Assembly (NCBI GenBank): GCA_003096235.1
Contig: PIXT01000056.1
Span: 1 to 9,808 of the forward strand
From: Candidatus Bathyarchaeum sp.
GTDB taxonomy: Archaea; Thermoproteota; Bathyarchaeia; Bathyarchaeales; Bathyarchaeaceae
Direction: 5' to 3'
DNA length: 9,808 bases
Each line of letters begins with the position of its first letter. Position 1 is the first letter of the stretch. Both the position numbers and the translations under genes were made by a program. The notes below the pieces were generated by a model. The model was not told the origin of the DNA and did no database searches. It worked only from the letters and a program-made list of their open reading frames with translations. Positions 1 to 6,555 of the stretch are shown here, in pieces.

Positions 1-261
1 GCTTCATGTGCATAGCCCAAGGAATACTACTACTCCTCAACCAAAACCTATTCACAATACTACTCGGCTAAAAAACAGCCTTTTGAAACTCCAAACCTGC
101 AAGAAAATGTGAACCTTTGTTTAGATTCGTTGCCAGAATGCTGACATATTAGGCTCCAAATAGAGGTACATTGTTGAAAACAACCTTTTTTCGTAAAATC
201 AGAAGCACAACACAAAACTTCTGCCAACAGTTCACACGAACACATGTAAAACTAATAGAAA
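1..261. other. Gene-free intergenic stretch left of tuf
   Basis: I see no convincing gene here. The only ORF of note, minus strand 60-245, is cysteine-rich low-complexity sequence without a recognisable domain, and it overlaps a dispersed repeat. A small inverted repeat GGCT/AGCC at about 66-79 is followed by TTTT and could be a weak plus-strand terminator for a gene outside the window. The rps10 gene that often follows tuf in crenarchaeal-type operons is not present in these 300 bases. Confidence 0.6.
143..237 (+). repeat. Dispersed repeat, copy A (outside the element)
   Basis: The 25 bases at 159-183 are identical to 8087-8111. Similarity extends on both sides: GACATATT about 16 bases before, and TTTTTTC followed by GAAAA-like sequence and AGAAGCA after. 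The right part, ending CAACAGTTCACAC (225-237), also matches the reverse complement of the window end. The core TTGTTGAAAACAA contains the short inverted repeat TTGTT/AACAA. Function is unknown. It lies beyond the terminator of tuf. Confidence 0.7.
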
Positions 262-301
262 TAAAAACAAGAAAAAAAATAAAGAGAAAAAAAGGGTCTC
301 T
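262..301 (-). terminator. U-tract terminator after tuf
   Basis: Read on the minus strand directly after the tuf stop codon, this stretch holds a run of seven T (287-293) and a run of eight T (272-279), with further T-rich sequence between and after. Archaeal RNA polymerase terminates at such U-tracts without needing a hairpin. It would end the rps12-rps7-tuf transcript. Confidence 0.65.
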
Positions 302-1603
302 TTAACCCTTGACTGTAATTTCTTTGATTACACCAGCAGCAACTGTGGTGCCCATGTCTCTGACAGCAAACCTTCCCAGCTCAGGGAATTCACTGTAAGG
401 CTCAACCGAAATCGGCTGAATAGGCTCAAAGCGCACAATTGCACCATCACCAGTCTTGAGGAAAGAAGGATTCTTTTCCACAACCTGACCAGTTCTTGGA
501 TCCAACTTCGCAACAAGCTCCTTGAATCTGCACGAAATCTGACCAGTGTTAGAGTGCAAAACTGGAGAGTATCCAGCAGCAATCGCAGTTGGGTGATGAA
601 TTACAATGATCTGCCCAAGGAACTCTTTTGCAATAGTTGGCGGATTAGAAGCATGACCTGCAACATCGCCGCGGTGAACATCCTTCTTTGAGATACCTCT
701 AACGTTGAATCCAATGTTGTCTCCTGGAAGAGCCTGCTTGACCATGACGTGGTGGGTTTCGATAGATTTGACTTGTCCCTTAACGTTTCCGGGCATGAAA
801 ATGAGTTCATCACCTTCTTTTAGAACACCCGTCTCAACTCTGCCGACAGGAACAGAACCAATACCAGTGATTGTATAAATGTCCTGAATAGGAATCCTCA
901 AAGGCTTAGTAGTCGGCTTTGCAGGAACTTCCATCTCATCAAGAGCCTCAAACAAGGTAGGACCTTTATACCAATCCATGTTCTTGCTTCTCTCAGCAAG
1001 ATTGTCGCCAGTCCATCCAGAAGTTGGAACAAAATGAATCTTTGCGGGATTAAAACCAGACATCCTCAAGATGCGGGTCATCTCATCTTTGATTTCATTG
1101 TATCGGTCTTCCTTCCAGTCAACTGAAGCATCATCCATCTTGTTGATAGCAACTACAAGCTGGTTAACACCCAACGTGTATGCCAAGAAAGCGTGCTCAC
1201 GAGTTTGACCACCAGAACCAATTCCAGCCTCAAACTCTCCTCTCTTCGCAGAAACAAGAAGAATAGCAGCATCAGATTGGCTTGCACCAGTAATCATGTT
1301 CTTAACAAAGTCCCTGTGCCCAGGAGCATCAATAATAGTGAACGCATACTTTGGAGTCTCAAACTTTAGATACGCAACATCAATGGTCATACCACGCTCG
1401 CGTTCTTCCTTAAGCTTATCCAAAACCCAAGCAAACTTGAAAGTCTCCTTTCCCAGTTTCTTAGCCTCTTCTGCATAGGTTTTTGCAGTTCTTTCGTCAA
1501 CTGCACCTGTGAGAGAGAAGAGGTGACCTACGGTTGTTGATTTTCCGTGGTCGATGTGTCCAATAACCACCAAGTTCAGATGGGGTTTTTCTTTGTTACT
1601 CAT
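302..1603 (-). CDS. tuf: Translation elongation factor EF-1alpha (aEF1A)
   Basis: This is the GTPase that brings aminoacyl-tRNA to the ribosomal A site in the cytoplasm. The protein has 433 residues, the usual archaeal length. The GTP-binding motifs are all present: P-loop GHIDHGKST (15-23), ERGMTID (69-75), DAPGH (92-96), NKMD (154-157) and TSGW (194-197). Beta-barrel domains II and III follow (about 225-433) with typical blocks such as GRVETG and FLKTGDGA. The motif after ERG is GMTID where GITID is usual, a conservative change. The ATG start at 1603 is preceded by AAGGAG (1615-1620) at 11 bases. It lies 137 bases after rps7 on the same strand, with no EF-2 gene between them. A TATA-like stretch in that gap suggests it also has its own promoter. 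Confidence 0.98.
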   Translation of the reverse strand: MSNKEKPHLNLVVIGHIDHGKSTTVGHLFSLTGAVDERTAKTYAEEAKKLGKETFKFAWVLDKLKEERERGMTIDVAYLKFETPKYAFTIIDAPGHRDFVKNMITGASQSDAAILLVSAKRGEFEAGIGSGGQTREHAFLAYTLGVNQLVVAINKMDDASVDWKEDRYNEIKDEMTRILRMSGFNPAKIHFVPTSGWTGDNLAERSKNMDWYKGPTLFEALDEMEVPAKPTTKPLRIPIQDIYTITGIGSVPVGRVETGVLKEGDELIFMPGNVKGQVKSIETHHVMVKQALPGDNIGFNVRGISKKDVHRGDVAGHASNPPTIAKEFLGQIIVIHHPTAIAAGYSPVLHSNTGQISCRFKELVAKLDPRTGQVVEKNPSFLKTGDGAIVRFEPIQPISVEPYSEFPELGRFAVRDMGTTVAAGVIKEITVKG

Positions 1604-1664
1604 TTCTTTTTCTTCTCCTTTTACTCGTTATGTAGTATAATTCGTAGAGAAAACAGTTGCTTCA

Positions 1665-1674
1665 ATTATTTTAA
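1665..1674 (-). promoter_or_regulatory. Possible TATA box of tuf
   Basis: In the 137-base gap between rps7 and tuf, the minus strand reads TTAAAATAATTG here. A start point about 26 bases downstream (near 1643) would give a leader of about 40 bases containing the AAGGAG site. A second A/T-rich stretch at 1635-1643 is a poorer candidate because its start point would fall downstream of the ribosome binding site. Confidence 0.35.
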
Positions 1675-1740
1675 CTTTTTGAAAGATTCTCCAGACAATA
1701 ACAACAGTCCACTCTAAAGACAACATACAACACGCAAATT

Positions 1741-2316
1741 CTAACGTGAAGAACGCGCTATTCGCTCCATTTCGTTACGCTTTTTCACAGCATAACTCTT
1801 TACGTCTTTCCTGGCTGCCAAAATCAACTCTTCCGCAAGATACTCATCCAACGCCTTTGGATTACCAAAAGATTGATTTCTAGTACCCTCAGAAAGAAAA
1901 CGCAAAGCAATATCAACACGCCTCTGAGGAGAAATATCCACAGCCATGTGATAGGCAATACCACCATAACTGATACGAGTAGTATCCTCTCCAGGCGAAG
2001 TATTCTCTACCGCAGCAACAAGAACCTGTATAGGATTCTCACCGGTACGAATATGAATAATTTCAAAGGCATTCTTAATCAAAGTTATAGCTCGAGTCTT
2101 CTTTCCAGCACAACTACCAGGACGCATAAGATTATTTATGAGCCTCTCAACTATGCTGACTTTAGCCTTGTGGAACTTACCGTGCTCATGCCTCCCCATA
2201 CTATGAGGAACATAAACTGGTTTAACTGAAATGTATTGCTTGAGCCCAGGATCCTCTACATCGATCCCATCGAAGCTCCACTTTCCGAATAGTTTGATTT
2301 CTTCCATCTTGCTCAA
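1741..2316 (-). CDS. rps7: Small ribosomal subunit protein uS7
   Basis: This protein binds the 3' major domain of 16S rRNA and nucleates assembly of the head of the small subunit. The archaeal/eukaryotic-type signatures are clear: KLFGKW near the start, then LKQYI, the block VPHSMGRHEHGKF, IVERLINNLMRPG, and the C-terminal FGNPKALDEYLAEELILAA. The reading frame is open from a GTG at 2325. I place the start at TTG 2316 (191 residues) because the Shine-Dalgarno-like AAGGTGG (2322-2328) lies 6 bases upstream of it. ATG 2307, which would give MEEIKLFGKW, is the other candidate, but the site is then about 15 bases away. It lies between rps12 (71 bases upstream) and tuf on the same strand, as in crenarchaeal str-type operons. 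Family assignment is secure; the exact start is not. Confidence 0.95.
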   Translation of the reverse strand: MSKMEEIKLFGKWSFDGIDVEDPGLKQYISVKPVYVPHSMGRHEHGKFHKAKVSIVERLINNLMRPGSCAGKKTRAITLIKNAFEIIHIRTGENPIQVLVAAVENTSPGEDTTRISYGGIAYHMAVDISPQRRVDIALRFLSEGTRNQSFGNPKALDEYLAEELILAARKDVKSYAVKKRNEMERIARSSR

Positions 2317-2387
2317 AAGAGCCACCTTAACAAAGCTTGTGGGTTCAGAAACCCATATTTAAGGATTGTTTAGAAAACAACCCACAG

Positions 2388-2828
2388 TTACCGCATAGGC
2401 TTTTCTTTTCTACCAAGAACCAACTCATTAAGGGACACCCCATTAATGGTCGAAACTTTCCAACGAACCCCAGGAAGGTCACCCATAGCCCCACCACGAG
2501 AACCACCAATCCCTTCCACTACAACCTCATCGTGTTCATCAACCACATTAAGCGCACCGTCACCAGGAAGAAAAGCAGTTATAACCCTGCCATTCTTGAT
2601 GAGCTGCGTCCTAACACACTTCCTAATAGCACTGTTAGGCTGCTTACTTTCGATACCAACCTTCTCCAACACAATCCCCCGTGCCATAGGAGCGCCCTTC
2701 AAAGGATCAGACTTAACATCCAACCTAAGCGTTCGCCGTTTGTAGTAAACGTCTTTCCATCTAAAGTTCTTTCTTTTTGCAAGTAGTTTTCTTGCCGCTA
2801 GTTCGCCTTTTGGTGCCTTGGAACCCAT
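2388..2828 (-). CDS. rps12: Small ribosomal subunit protein uS12
   Basis: This is the decoding-centre protein of the small subunit, which controls accuracy. The archaeal form is recognised by [11 protein letters not shown] near the start, [26 protein letters not shown] (the conserved PNSA loop), PGDG, DEHDEV and the C-terminal GRKEKPMR. The frame is open from a GTG at 2849, but ATG 2828 is the better start. It gives 146 residues, the usual archaeal length, and the protein then begins [13 protein letters not shown] (2839-2843) lies 10 bases upstream. The TATA box at 2865-2873 would start transcription near 2844, downstream of the GTG. rps12 is thus the first gene of the transcript here; the nusA-like and rpl30e genes often found upstream are absent. 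Confidence 0.96.
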   Translation of the reverse strand: MGSKAPKGELAARKLLAKRKNFRWKDVYYKRRTLRLDVKSDPLKGAPMARGIVLEKVGIESKQPNSAIRKCVRTQLIKNGRVITAFLPGDGALNVVDEHDEVVVEGIGGSRGGAMGDLPGVRWKVSTINGVSLNELVLGRKEKPMR

Positions 2829-2864
2829 GCTTTTCTGTCCTCTAACCACTCTATTTTAGTTCTG

Positions 2865-2873
2865 ATATTTAAA
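2865..2873 (-). promoter_or_regulatory. TATA box of the rps12-rps7-tuf transcript
   Basis: The minus strand reads TTTAAATAT. A start point about 25 bases downstream falls near 2844. This leaves a leader of roughly 16 bases that just contains the AGAGG ribosome binding site for ATG 2828. Confidence 0.6.
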
Positions 2874-2892
2874 CAGTCCAGATTAGCACACT

Positions 2893-2924
2893 CACATAAA
2901 AGTGATTCGCGAAGAGTTTATGTG
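2893..2924. repeat. Nested inverted repeat upstream of rps12
   Basis: CACATAAA (2893-2900) pairs with TTTATGTG (2917-2924). The interval between them contains a further 8-bp palindrome, TTCGCGAA (2906-2913). The structure sits 20 to 50 bases upstream of the rps12 TATA box, where an activator or repressor site could lie. It is outside any gene. A role in regulation is inference only. Confidence 0.4.
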
Positions 2925-2997
2925 TAAGAGCTTTTTGGCAACCTACAAAAAGTTGTTGTTTTTCTGTTTGGCTCCAGCGTGTTATCTAAAAACGAGT

Positions 2998-3240
2998 TTA
3001 TATCGATTCTATGAAAAGCTCTTCTCCAAACAGGACATCGTGTGGAGTTTTTTTGTAGCCGATTACAGGTTTGGTTGTGATTATGATTTTTTCCCATCTT
3101 TTTTGTTCTATGTTGTATCTGAAGTTGTGGCTGTTGGGTTTTAGTAGGCAGCGGTAGCCGATGTATCGGTCGTTTTTGAAAATTAGGCGCATTTTGTCTT
3201 TGCATTTGGGGTCTGCGCAGGGAAGTTGGTCCTTCAGCAT
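2998..3240 (-). CDS. Small zinc-ribbon-like hypothetical protein
   Basis: This is an 80-residue protein of unknown function. Cysteines 8 and 13 (PCADPKC) and later C31 with H38 (YRCLLKPNSH) could form a single zinc site. The middle, FRYNIEQKRWEKII, looks like the beta-strand part of a small ribbon domain, and the C-terminus is charged. The ATG at 3240 has only weak ribosome binding potential. A TATA-like TTTATTAA (3273-3280) would start transcription about 10 bases before it. The gene is monocistronic, between rps12 and the ATP-cone nuclease gene on the same strand. Opposite-strand and other-frame ORFs over the same bases (2902-3144 plus, 2918-3205 minus) lack such features and are probably shadows. 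I recognise no named family. It may bind nucleic acid, judging only from the basic, cysteine-containing composition. Confidence 0.55.
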   Translation of the reverse strand: MLKDQLPCADPKCKDKMRLIFKNDRYIGYRCLLKPNSHNFRYNIEQKRWEKIIITTKPVIGYKKTPHDVLFGEELFIESI

Positions 3241-3307
3241 TTCATCTCATGTAGTAAGACATGTTAAACAAGTTAATAAATGTAACGAAAACAACAAAAA
3301 AATACAA

Positions 3308-4153
3308 CTAATCCCCCGAAAGTATTGCCCGCGCATTACCAATCATTGATTCAAGCTTCTCTTTAGACACACCAGTTTGGCTTCTAAGTTCTGCAGGTCG
3401 CATTTCAACTAACTGCTTCAACAACAGCACCCCATTAGCTGCCAGTTTGCTTCGGGTTTGTGCATTTAAGCCTCTCAGAAAAGTTACGGGGTATAGTTTT
3501 TTTTCTTGAATCATTGTCTGCAGGTCATGACTCTTGGGCGAACTCCATCCTATGTGGCGTATTGCTCTGCAATCTGCGTATCGTTTGGCATGTTCTGAGA
3601 GTTTAGTGTTGCATACAATCATTGCGTAATCTATTTTTAGGTCATTTAATCCTAGCTCATGTCCTTCTGTCACGTCTTCGAATACGGCTCTTGCGATTCG
3701 GCTTACATCCAGGTTTGTTGGCGTGTGGTATTTGTAGTGGTGTTTGACTTCCACGAAACATGTTTTGCCATCTTTTTTGGCAACTGCATCAACTTCGTGC
3801 TCTACACATCTGCCCCGTATTATCTGGTTTGGAGATACTTCGTAGCCGTGTTCGCTTAACAGGAGTTGAATGAATCGTTCAAAGTCTGGTGCTGGATTTA
3901 TCAGGCTTAGGGCTCGTCGCAAATCAATTTGATGCTTGACCACGGGTTTATGCTTTCTTAAACGTCTAAAGATCATTTGAAGGATTTTCTTTGTTGATAT
4001 ACCATCATATATCCTCTGTTCAATTTCGTTAGCGATTGACTCAGCAACGGGTCTGGTTGCGCCCATCCGCATGCAGGTCCTAACAACTTTTTGTTTACTA
4101 AAGGGCTGTTTTGTTCCGTCGAATTTTGTAACTAGAACAGTCAATACGTTCAT
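3308..4153 (-). CDS. ATP-cone / PD-(D/E)XK nuclease / HhH fusion protein
   Basis: The protein has 281 residues in three parts. Residues 1 to about 87 resemble an ATP-cone, the nucleotide-sensing domain of ribonucleotide reductases and NrdR: VTKFDGTKQPFSKQKV, RIYDGISTKKI, then a basic helical stretch. Residues about 88-215 resemble an Mrr-like restriction-endonuclease fold, with a glutamate in EHE (118-120), D122 in HEVDAVA, and E135-V-K137 in CFVEVKHH, the expected D...ExK metal site. Residues about 225-281 look like a helix-hairpin-helix DNA-binding tail (LRGLNAQTRSKLAANG, ELRSQTGVSKEKLE). It is probably a DNA nuclease acting in repair or defence whose activity is gated by ATP/dATP, but target and role are inferred. 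ATG 4153 has no clear ribosome binding site, and a T/A-rich stretch near 4181 would make it leaderless. It lies outside the integrated element, beside the former tRNA-His promoter. Confidence 0.8.
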   Translation of the reverse strand: MNVLTVLVTKFDGTKQPFSKQKVVRTCMRMGATRPVAESIANEIEQRIYDGISTKKILQMIFRRLRKHKPVVKHQIDLRRALSLINPAPDFERFIQLLLSEHGYEVSPNQIIRGRCVEHEVDAVAKKDGKTCFVEVKHHYKYHTPTNLDVSRIARAVFEDVTEGHELGLNDLKIDYAMIVCNTKLSEHAKRYADCRAIRHIGWSSPKSHDLQTMIQEKKLYPVTFLRGLNAQTRSKLAANGVLLLKQLVEMRPAELRSQTGVSKEKLESMIGNARAILSGD

Positions 4154-4239
4154 CTAAGTCTTTATAGTATTGTTAGTTTGCTAAAAAAGATAACCTCAGC
4201 CACCACAGAGGTGCTGTTCTTCGGAAACGTAAATAAGCA

Positions 4240-4247
4240 ATAAATAT
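4240..4247 (+). promoter_or_regulatory. Orphaned tRNA-His promoter (TATA box)
   Basis: ATAAATAT lies about 31 bases upstream of the G at 4275 that corresponds to G-1 of tRNA-His. This is the spacing expected for an archaeal tRNA promoter. It now precedes only a 15-base stub of the tRNA, because the body of the gene was displaced to 9483 by the integrated element. It may still fire into the element. Confidence 0.55.
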
Positions 4248-4267
4248 CTTGAGAAATAGCAATACAT

Positions 4268-4289
4268 CAATTGTGGCCGGGATGAGGTA
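4268..4289 (+). repeat. attL: 22-bp copy of the tRNA-His 5' end
   Basis: These 22 bases are identical to 9476-9497. They contain CAATTGT followed by the first 15 bases of tRNA-His (GGCCGGGATGAGGTA, from the G-1 base). The match stops at 4290 (C) against 9498 (G). No other tRNA part follows, so this is a displaced stub left by site-specific integration. Confidence 0.85.
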
Positions 4290-4303
4290 CTTTCATCCAA
4301 ACT

Positions 4304-4322
4304 GGCGATATCCCCCGCAAAT
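4304..4322 (+). repeat. GATATCCCC motif repeat, copy 1
   Basis: GGCGATATCCCCCGCAAAT here resembles GGAGATATCCCCGAAT at 5585-5600. Each copy is followed within about 30 bases by TAGGTTTT (4347-4354 and 5603-5610). The two copies flank the cysteine-cluster gene as direct repeats, each lying upstream of a plus-strand gene. They could be a shared operator or scars of insertion of that gene. Confidence 0.4.
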
Positions 4323-4493
4323 CCCCATTTTTATTCTACAAAAATCTAGGTTTTCTTTTTGTCAAGCAGTTAATAATTAAATCCAAAACCAGAAATCATT
4401 GAAGGACAAACACAAGAAAACTTATCAACTTCTTTTAGTCATATTTTATTTTCTAGATCAACATGAATTACCAATAATAAAAAAGGGAAAAAA

Positions 4494-5564
4494 TTGGCAA
4501 ACATAATTGAAACGGAATTCCTAATTAACACACCTTTTTCTTCATTTCAAGCCAGAGTTGTTACGCCAAAATGGTCTAAAGGATTTGAATGCACACCACA
4601 AACATGCGGATTGTGTTGTATTAGTGAACTGCCAAACAACATGCCTACAAAAGACTTCAAACCATTTAATTGTAGAATTTGTTGCAAATACAACACAGAA
4701 AATAAGATGTGTAAAGCATATGACAAGCGTCCTTGGGGTTGCAAAACATACCCGTTTTTATTTGGTTTTGAAAATGGGACGCTTATAATTTCTCCCAGTT
4801 TAGAGTGTCCTGCAACCAATGAAGAAGAAATGAATTTTGAGGCAATTAAAGAATCTTTCAGCGAGTCACAGGTAGCAAAAAGTTTAGAAGAGCAAGAATT
4901 AATTTTTTATAAGGTCAAAGGAAGCAAAATTTGGAAAAACGCTGATAAGTTTTGGTTGAAGCTTTCCAATGAAATAAGTGATGTACTTAATTTATCACCA
5001 AATTTTCCAGTTATGGAGAATGCTAAATCATTAATTTTAGAGGTTCATAACAATTATTATAATATTAAGAGTCCGATGCCAAAACACCCACATATGAACG
5101 TCATTCTTTCTGACATGTTGAAAAATAAGGGTGGAATAGCGACAAATTTTGATTCAAATAACCCATACTATGTCAGAGTAAAAAAGGGAAGAGCTAGAAT
5201 AATCTCTTTAGAGCTCAATTCAAACAAAATCGAAGAAACATATGTTGGATTTCCAGATAAACCATTGGAACTGGAAATGGATATCGGTGCTTTGAAAATC
5301 TTGAAGGATTATGTTAAGTTATTAATGAAAAGACCTTTTTTGGCATTATCTACAATAAGTTTGGGCATAGCCCCACGTTATATTTCTACGTTTGCAATTA
5401 GCAATTTGATGGGTGCATTTGTAAACTTGGAAGCTGGCGCCACTTTTTACGCATGCAAAAATGAAGTTAATAAACTTGATAGCAACGCAATTAGAGAAAT
5501 CATAAGTTTTGCTGATGGTTGTCTCATGAGTCAATTCAGGAATCCTGAAGGTGCAATACACTAA
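4494..5564 (+). CDS. YkgJ-like cysteine-cluster (CxxCC) protein
   Basis: This 356-residue protein has an N-terminal zinc/iron-chelating cysteine cluster. C33, C38, C41 and C42 (TCGLCC) are followed by C60, C63, C64, C73, C83 and C105. The block CKAYDKRPWGCKTYPF is the hallmark of the YkgJ/CxxCxxCC family, whose members include flagellin lysine N-methylase-like proteins and many of unknown role. The remaining 250 residues are mostly helical and unrecognised. One hydrophobic stretch near 283-300 is probably a buried helix rather than a membrane anchor. The start is TTG 4494: an in-frame stop lies at 4464 and no ATG occurs before the cluster. AAAAGGGA precedes it at 6 bases, and a TATA-like ATATTTTATT is at 4441-4450. 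The gene is much richer in A and T than its neighbours. Whether it works with the R-M genes is unknown. Confidence 0.75.
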   Translation: MANIIETEFLINTPFSSFQARVVTPKWSKGFECTPQTCGLCCISELPNNMPTKDFKPFNCRICCKYNTENKMCKAYDKRPWGCKTYPFLFGFENGTLIISPSLECPATNEEEMNFEAIKESFSESQVAKSLEEQELIFYKVKGSKIWKNADKFWLKLSNEISDVLNLSPNFPVMENAKSLILEVHNNYYNIKSPMPKHPHMNVILSDMLKNKGGIATNFDSNNPYYVRVKKGRARIISLELNSNKIEETYVGFPDKPLELEMDIGALKILKDYVKLLMKRPFLALSTISLGIAPRYISTFAISNLMGAFVNLEAGATFYACKNEVNKLDSNAIREIISFADGCLMSQFRNPEGAIH

Positions 5565-5584
5565 CTTTGAGTCTCTTCAATACC

Positions 5585-5610
5585 GGAGATATCCCCGAAT
5601 TTTAGGTTTT
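5585..5610 (+). repeat. GATATCCCC motif repeat, copy 2
   Basis: This is the counterpart of the motif at 4304-4322 and includes the TAGGTTTT tail. It lies 15 to 40 bases upstream of the methyltransferase TATA box, a position where a regulator could act on methyltransferase expression. Confidence 0.4.
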
Positions 5611-5627
5611 TTCGAGATGACCGAGTT

Positions 5628-5635
5628 TTTATATT
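5628..5635 (+). promoter_or_regulatory. TATA box of the methyltransferase gene
   Basis: TTTATATT lies about 32 bases before ATG 5664. Transcription would start near 5657, leaving almost no leader. This agrees with the absence of a Shine-Dalgarno sequence there. Confidence 0.6.
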
Positions 5636-5663
5636 AGCAAAGGGTAATAAAACTGAGAAAATC

Positions 5664-6551
5664 ATGACGCAGACTTTTGAGACCCGTAAGGCGCTTGACA
5701 TAGGTTACATTCGTACATGCAGTTGTTCTCCAAAGCACATTAGCTGCATAACTGCAAAGGAGTGGGTCAAGGGCATGGTTACAATTAAGGAGTTTTTTTA
5801 CACGGGTAGAGACATTCGGGATAAGAATGTGCATCCTGCTGTTTATCCTATAGCTCTTCCTGCTCATTTTATTGAGTTGTTGACTCATGAGGGTGAATTG
5901 GTTTTAGATCCTTTTGTTGGAATTGGAACTACGTTGGTTGCTGCTCAGGACCTTAAGCGTAATGCTGTGGGTTTTGATCTGAAAGAGGAGTATGTAGAAG
6001 TTGCTAAGGAAAGGCTTTCACAATCTAGGTTAGACAGTAATACGAAACAAATTGCAATTGTTGATGAGTCTCATAGTATACCTGAGTATTTGGAAGAGAA
6101 CAGTGTTTCTTTGTGTATAACTTCTCCGCCTTATGCAAATATGCTAAATAGAAAAAGGCTTAACAAGAGTATTCGAGGGGACCTAAGAGATAACGGTCAT
6201 TATCGTAAAGTGCAGCAGTATTCTGATGACCCTCGGGACTTGGGAACAATGGATCATGAAGCATATGCTAATGCGCTGACTGAAATTTATTCGGGTATTT
6301 TGCCGCTTATGAAACCAAAATCTCATTGTATAGTAAATGTTAACGATGTTTGGTGGAAAAACAAGCGATACATCACTCACGCCTATGTAATAGACGCATT
6401 AGAGCGGGCAGGTTTTGAATTCAGAAACACATTCATTTGGGACAAAAGAAACCTTGTAAATCGAGTTGGAATTTTTGGTTGGCCAAACAATTTCATATCT
6501 TTAGGTGCCACGATGGAGTATATTCTTGACTTTTGGAAACCGCCAGAATAA
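5664..6551 (+). CDS. Type II DNA methyltransferase, SPPY type (probably N4-cytosine)
   Basis: This S-adenosylmethionine-dependent methyltransferase has 295 residues. The AdoMet-binding motif I is DPFVGIGTT (82-90), D105 in GFDLKEEY is motif II, and the catalytic motif IV is TSPPY (153-157), where SPPY is typical of N4-cytosine enzymes. Before motif I, HPAVYPIALPAHFIELLT (57-74) looks like motif X. The order is thus X-I-IV, not the IV-first order of the beta class. Residues 160-235 may hold target recognition, and the C-terminal region (WDKRNLVNR, GWPNNFISLGATMEYILDFWKP) is typical of these enzymes. It is convergent with the MvaI/BcnI-like endonuclease, with only 4 bases between the stop codons, so it should protect that enzyme's recognition site. 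N6-adenine methylation is less likely but not excluded by sequence alone. Its own promoter lets protection be expressed independently. Confidence 0.9.
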   Translation: MTQTFETRKALDIGYIRTCSCSPKHISCITAKEWVKGMVTIKEFFYTGRDIRDKNVHPAVYPIALPAHFIELLTHEGELVLDPFVGIGTTLVAAQDLKRNAVGFDLKEEYVEVAKERLSQSRLDSNTKQIAIVDESHSIPEYLEENSVSLCITSPPYANMLNRKRLNKSIRGDLRDNGHYRKVQQYSDDPRDLGTMDHEAYANALTEIYSGILPLMKPKSHCIVNVNDVWWKNKRYITHAYVIDALERAGFEFRNTFIWDKRNLVNRVGIFGWPNNFISLGATMEYILDFWKPPE

Positions 6552-6555
6552 CATT

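Larger units (their letters stand above)
4154..4493. other. Gene-free stretch spanning the left element boundary
   Basis: The left third (4154-4267) is old chromosome with the divergent promoters of the nuclease gene and of the former tRNA-His. It is followed by the attL repeat (4268-4289). After that comes A/T-rich element sequence with several T-tracts (4326-4332 and 4350-4360), one copy of a GATATCCCC-containing motif (4304-4322), and the promoter region of the cysteine-cluster gene. I see no ORF or RNA gene. Confidence 0.6.

Noticed and set aside
60..245. 61-codon minus-strand ORF at the left edge
   Set aside because: It overlaps the dispersed repeat, lacks promoter and domain evidence, and is of low complexity.
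2337..2786. 149-codon plus-strand ORF opposite rps12
   Set aside because: The minus strand encodes a clear uS12. The ORF has no domain signature and is a shadow of its codon pattern.
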